Below, in pieces: positions 61,484-64,000 of a DNA stretch of 64,000 nucleotides. Positions within the stretch are counted from its first letter, which is position 1; each line of letters begins with the position of its first letter. The notes under the pieces were generated by a model, which saw only the letters and a program-made list of their open reading frames with translations, was not told where the DNA came from and did no database searches. Source of the stretch: Glandiceps talaboti (lineage: Eukaryota > Hemichordata > Enteropneusta > Spengelidae); assembly GCF_964340395.1 (NCBI RefSeq), contig NC_135566.1, positions 17,032,501 through 17,096,500 of the forward strand, read 5' to 3'. A program made the translations under genes and the position numbers.

Positions 61484-61768
61484 AATCTTGTTTTCAAATC
61501 ATCCACATTTAAATATATAATGAAATATATACATTGACCAATCAACTTCTGCAGAACTTGTTTTTAAACTGTTCACATTTGAATAATATGATGCAGTGTA
61601 TATATTGACCAATCAACTTCTGCAGAACTTGTTTTTAAACTGTTCACATTTGAATAATATGATGCAGTGTATATATTGACCAATCAACTTCTGCATAGCT
61701 TGTTTTCAAACTGTTCACATTTGAATAATATGATGTAATGTATGCATTGACCAATCAACTTCCACATA
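61484..61768. repeat. four tandem copies, about 71-bp unit
   Basis: TTGACCAATCAACTTCTGCA and CTTGTTTTTAAACTGTTCAC recur four times; the outer copies are more diverged. Confidence 0.92.
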
Positions 61769-62105
61769 GCATTTCATTATGAATATTTAATGACAAGGTT
61801 CACACACACTGATCACAGGCTTTAACATAGACAAGAAAATGACAAGTCTTGGCTGATGTTGGTAGACAATATAGTTTTATTTATTTATTTCAGGACCTAA
61901 ATACATGTACATACATTTACCATATATTGTTACTACACTCTAGTAGACAGTCAAATTCAATTTAATGTTTTTAGGAAAGAGATATCGTTTCAGTGTATGA
62001 ATTCAAGACATCCATATAAAGTATGGTTTATTTTCATTACATATCAACATATACAAACTGTATACCTCTCTCATTATGATCTCAAACCACCAGGTTTAAT
62101 CTTAA

Positions 62106-63108
62106 AGGGACATGGGCCAAATCGGAACATTTTTTTGTGAATTTTTATTTTTTTGCGAAGAATCGTATATGTTGTGCTCTAGGTAAAACATGTGAGTATC
62201 ATTCATAGCTGTAAGATCTACAGCATAACAGTTAGGAAAACTGAATAACAACTCCATGATTTGAGTTTTAGGTATACTCAAAATGAACGTTAACATCAGG
62301 ATCATAGAGAAAACGCACGTGTATAAACCTAGCAATGGTATAAAGAGATTTGATACTCGCCCAATATTTTTTTGTATATCGATTCACTTGGTATTTTTAA
62401 GTTTGTGTTCAAAGTTTCATGTCAATTGAACAGTAAATTTTCACATGAATGATCTGTGAATTCGGCGATGCATGTTGCTGCTCTACAGACCTTGCAATGA
62501 GCATTGGCAGGCCAGTGATTTCTGACTGATTAACTTAAAGGCACTGATTCAATTTGAATACAATGTACCAGATAAGTTTTATCGGAATCATTTATGTAGC
62601 GTCTGTTTACATAATGCTGTTTTCAAATGAAAGTGTAACTATTTGTTGTGTTTGTACAGAGACGACAAAAACGCATATGAAAATGCAACAATTTGAAAAT
62701 GCTGTCAGAAGTGATCGTTTCAAAATAATCCATTTTCATTTGAAAAACAGAGTCTGTAAACAAGTGAAAAGAAAGAATAAAAAAATGTGAATGACTGAAA
62801 ATGCAATGATTCAAAAACACACATATTTGACCTCAGGAATGACCCTTGAAGTTTCAATGACATACTTCCCCACTTGCTTAAATGCTGTCGTTGTGTTTGG
62901 GCATGTGCAACAGCTTCCTTTTCGGCGTGTTCTGTCTTTGCATTTACATGTAAATGGTCAAAAGCTTTTACCAGTCAATAGTGTAAACACATGGACATGC
63001 ATTAAAATGAAAACAGTGCTATTGATTTGTAGCATAGTTATTTGAAAACGATGCCATAAAAACACAGCCTTCGATAAAAAAAATAGTGTGAAGGTGGCTC
63101 ATGTCCCT
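62106..63108. mobile_element. TTAA-flanked 1-kb element with inverted ends
   Basis: TTAA at 62102-62105 is followed by AGGGACATGGGCCA; the other end reads TGGCTCATGTCCCT followed by TTAA at 63109-63112. A TTAA target duplication with short inverted ends is the piggyBac superfamily signature. The interior has only short open frames, so it would be non-autonomous. Superfamily assignment is inferred from the ends alone. Confidence 0.65.
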
Positions 63109-63189
63109 TTAACTCATTAGCCTACAAGTTTAATATCTTTACATTCTATGATTCAAAAGTACTTACTGGAAATGTAGTAGTGTTTGATC

Positions 63190-63502
63190 ATACTACAGCA
63201 GAAACCAAGCTTCTAGCTTTCTAAGATAAAGACACACTAAAACCATTGCTGTTCTGTGTGGCAGATTTCACAAGTTGGGGATAGCGGGTTCCTGCGTTCT
63301 GTTTTCTAAATGTAATCACCCTGTAATTAAGGTAGTCACTGAAAGTCACAAAAAAATGTACACTGTGAGATAATAGAAGTTATCAGAAATGCCACCCTAC
63401 TGTGACTACAATTAAACCAGTGCCATTCACATGTCGCAACAGTAGTTTTAGTGTGTGTCTATCTTTAGCTAACCGTTAGCTTGGTTTCCACTGTTGTAGT
63501 TT
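63190..63502. mobile_element. foldback MITE, family E copy 2
   Basis: The left end ACTACAGCAGAAACCAAGCT and ACACACTAAAAC pair with the right end GTTTTAGTGTGTGTCTATCT..AGCTTGGTTTCCACTGTTGTAGT. About 310 bp; a relative of 33145-33480. Confidence 0.8.
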
Positions 63503-63944
63503 CATTCAAAATCACAGGTACAGGACTGTCAGGTATGTTATGTTTGTTTTATTTGTAAAAATCCAGAATTCAGATTTCAAGACACAGTTGTTAATATTTA
63601 ACTGTAGTCACATTTGTCAGTATTTCTGTTTGTATAATGATGATGTCTTATTGTTCTACTTACTAACACTGTGCGTTTGCATCCAATGGTATAAGTACTG
63701 GATGAATCACACAAGCTTGTTTACATTATTTTTCTTGTGATATCAGGTCTTTCCTCATAGTCCCAATGCTACAAATACACAAAGTACAAAGTACAATGTA
63801 ATAATGCTGGCATGGAAGCATTTGTAGCACTCTCTTATTTTTCACTGCGCGGGTAATATCACCAACTGTAAATGCAAGAAGATAACTTTTTTGCCCGAGA
63901 AGTTTTTAGCGATTGTGAAGTAGAATTTGAAATGAAATGTTTGG

Positions 63945-64000
63945 GTACACGTATTCCCAGATATTTTTTTCTTCGTTCAGCCAAGGAAAATATGAGTGAC
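63945..64000. mobile_element. family B element, cut by the window end
   Basis: CTTCGTTCAGCCAAGGAAAA followed by TATGAGTGAC is the inverse of the arm at 37980-38015. Only the first part lies inside the window. Confidence 0.55.

Overview
This is an AT-rich, intron-rich, repeat-dense window of an animal nuclear genome. No bacterial or organellar gene organisation is visible. I could reconstruct two genes with confidence, both as spliced metazoan genes with GT-AG introns. The long introns, abundant (TATG)n, (GACA)n and (TA)n microsatellites, and many foldback (MITE-like) elements suggest a marine invertebrate (a deuterostome such as a hemichordate or amphioxus, or a lophotrochozoan). The sequence alone does not let me name the species.

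Left third (1-19,000). A minus-strand gene runs from its ATG at 14,405 down to about 5,001. Three exons (14,198-14,405; 7,556-7,784; 5,001-5,074) splice in phase into a signal peptide plus one complete reeler domain, which I read as a small secreted protein of about 171 residues. Its introns hold microsatellites, a MITE copy and LINE-tail debris. From 14,406 to 19,019 lies a head-to-head intergenic region full of simple repeats.

Right two thirds (19,020-57,900). A plus-strand gene of 12 coding exons spans 38.3 kb and encodes a 283-residue orthologue of ROGDI, the metazoan counterpart of yeast Rav2 and a partner of the Rabconnectin-3/DMXL-WDR7 V-ATPase assembly factor. All 12 exons join in frame with consensus splice sites and align along the full length of the vertebrate protein. 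Intron 3 (26.2 kb) carries most of the repeats: a 33-bp minisatellite of about 54 copies, several foldback families, and two phase-compatible candidate extra exons. Intron 9 contains the most unusual object in the window: a 3.5-kb array of 51 complete units, period 69 bp. Each unit is a copy of the last 41 nt of coding exon 9 with its 5' splice site and the first intron bases. The gene therefore has 52 near-identical tandem copies of one exon end and donor site, with an 11-unit higher-order duplication inside the array.

Right end (57,900-64,000). I found no gene here. It holds foldback elements, a TTAA-flanked 1-kb element with inverted ends, and three short tandem arrays.

The two genes have no evident functional link. 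The window is best described as one housekeeping/neuronal gene and one secreted-domain gene in a landscape of non-autonomous DNA transposons and expanding tandem repeats.
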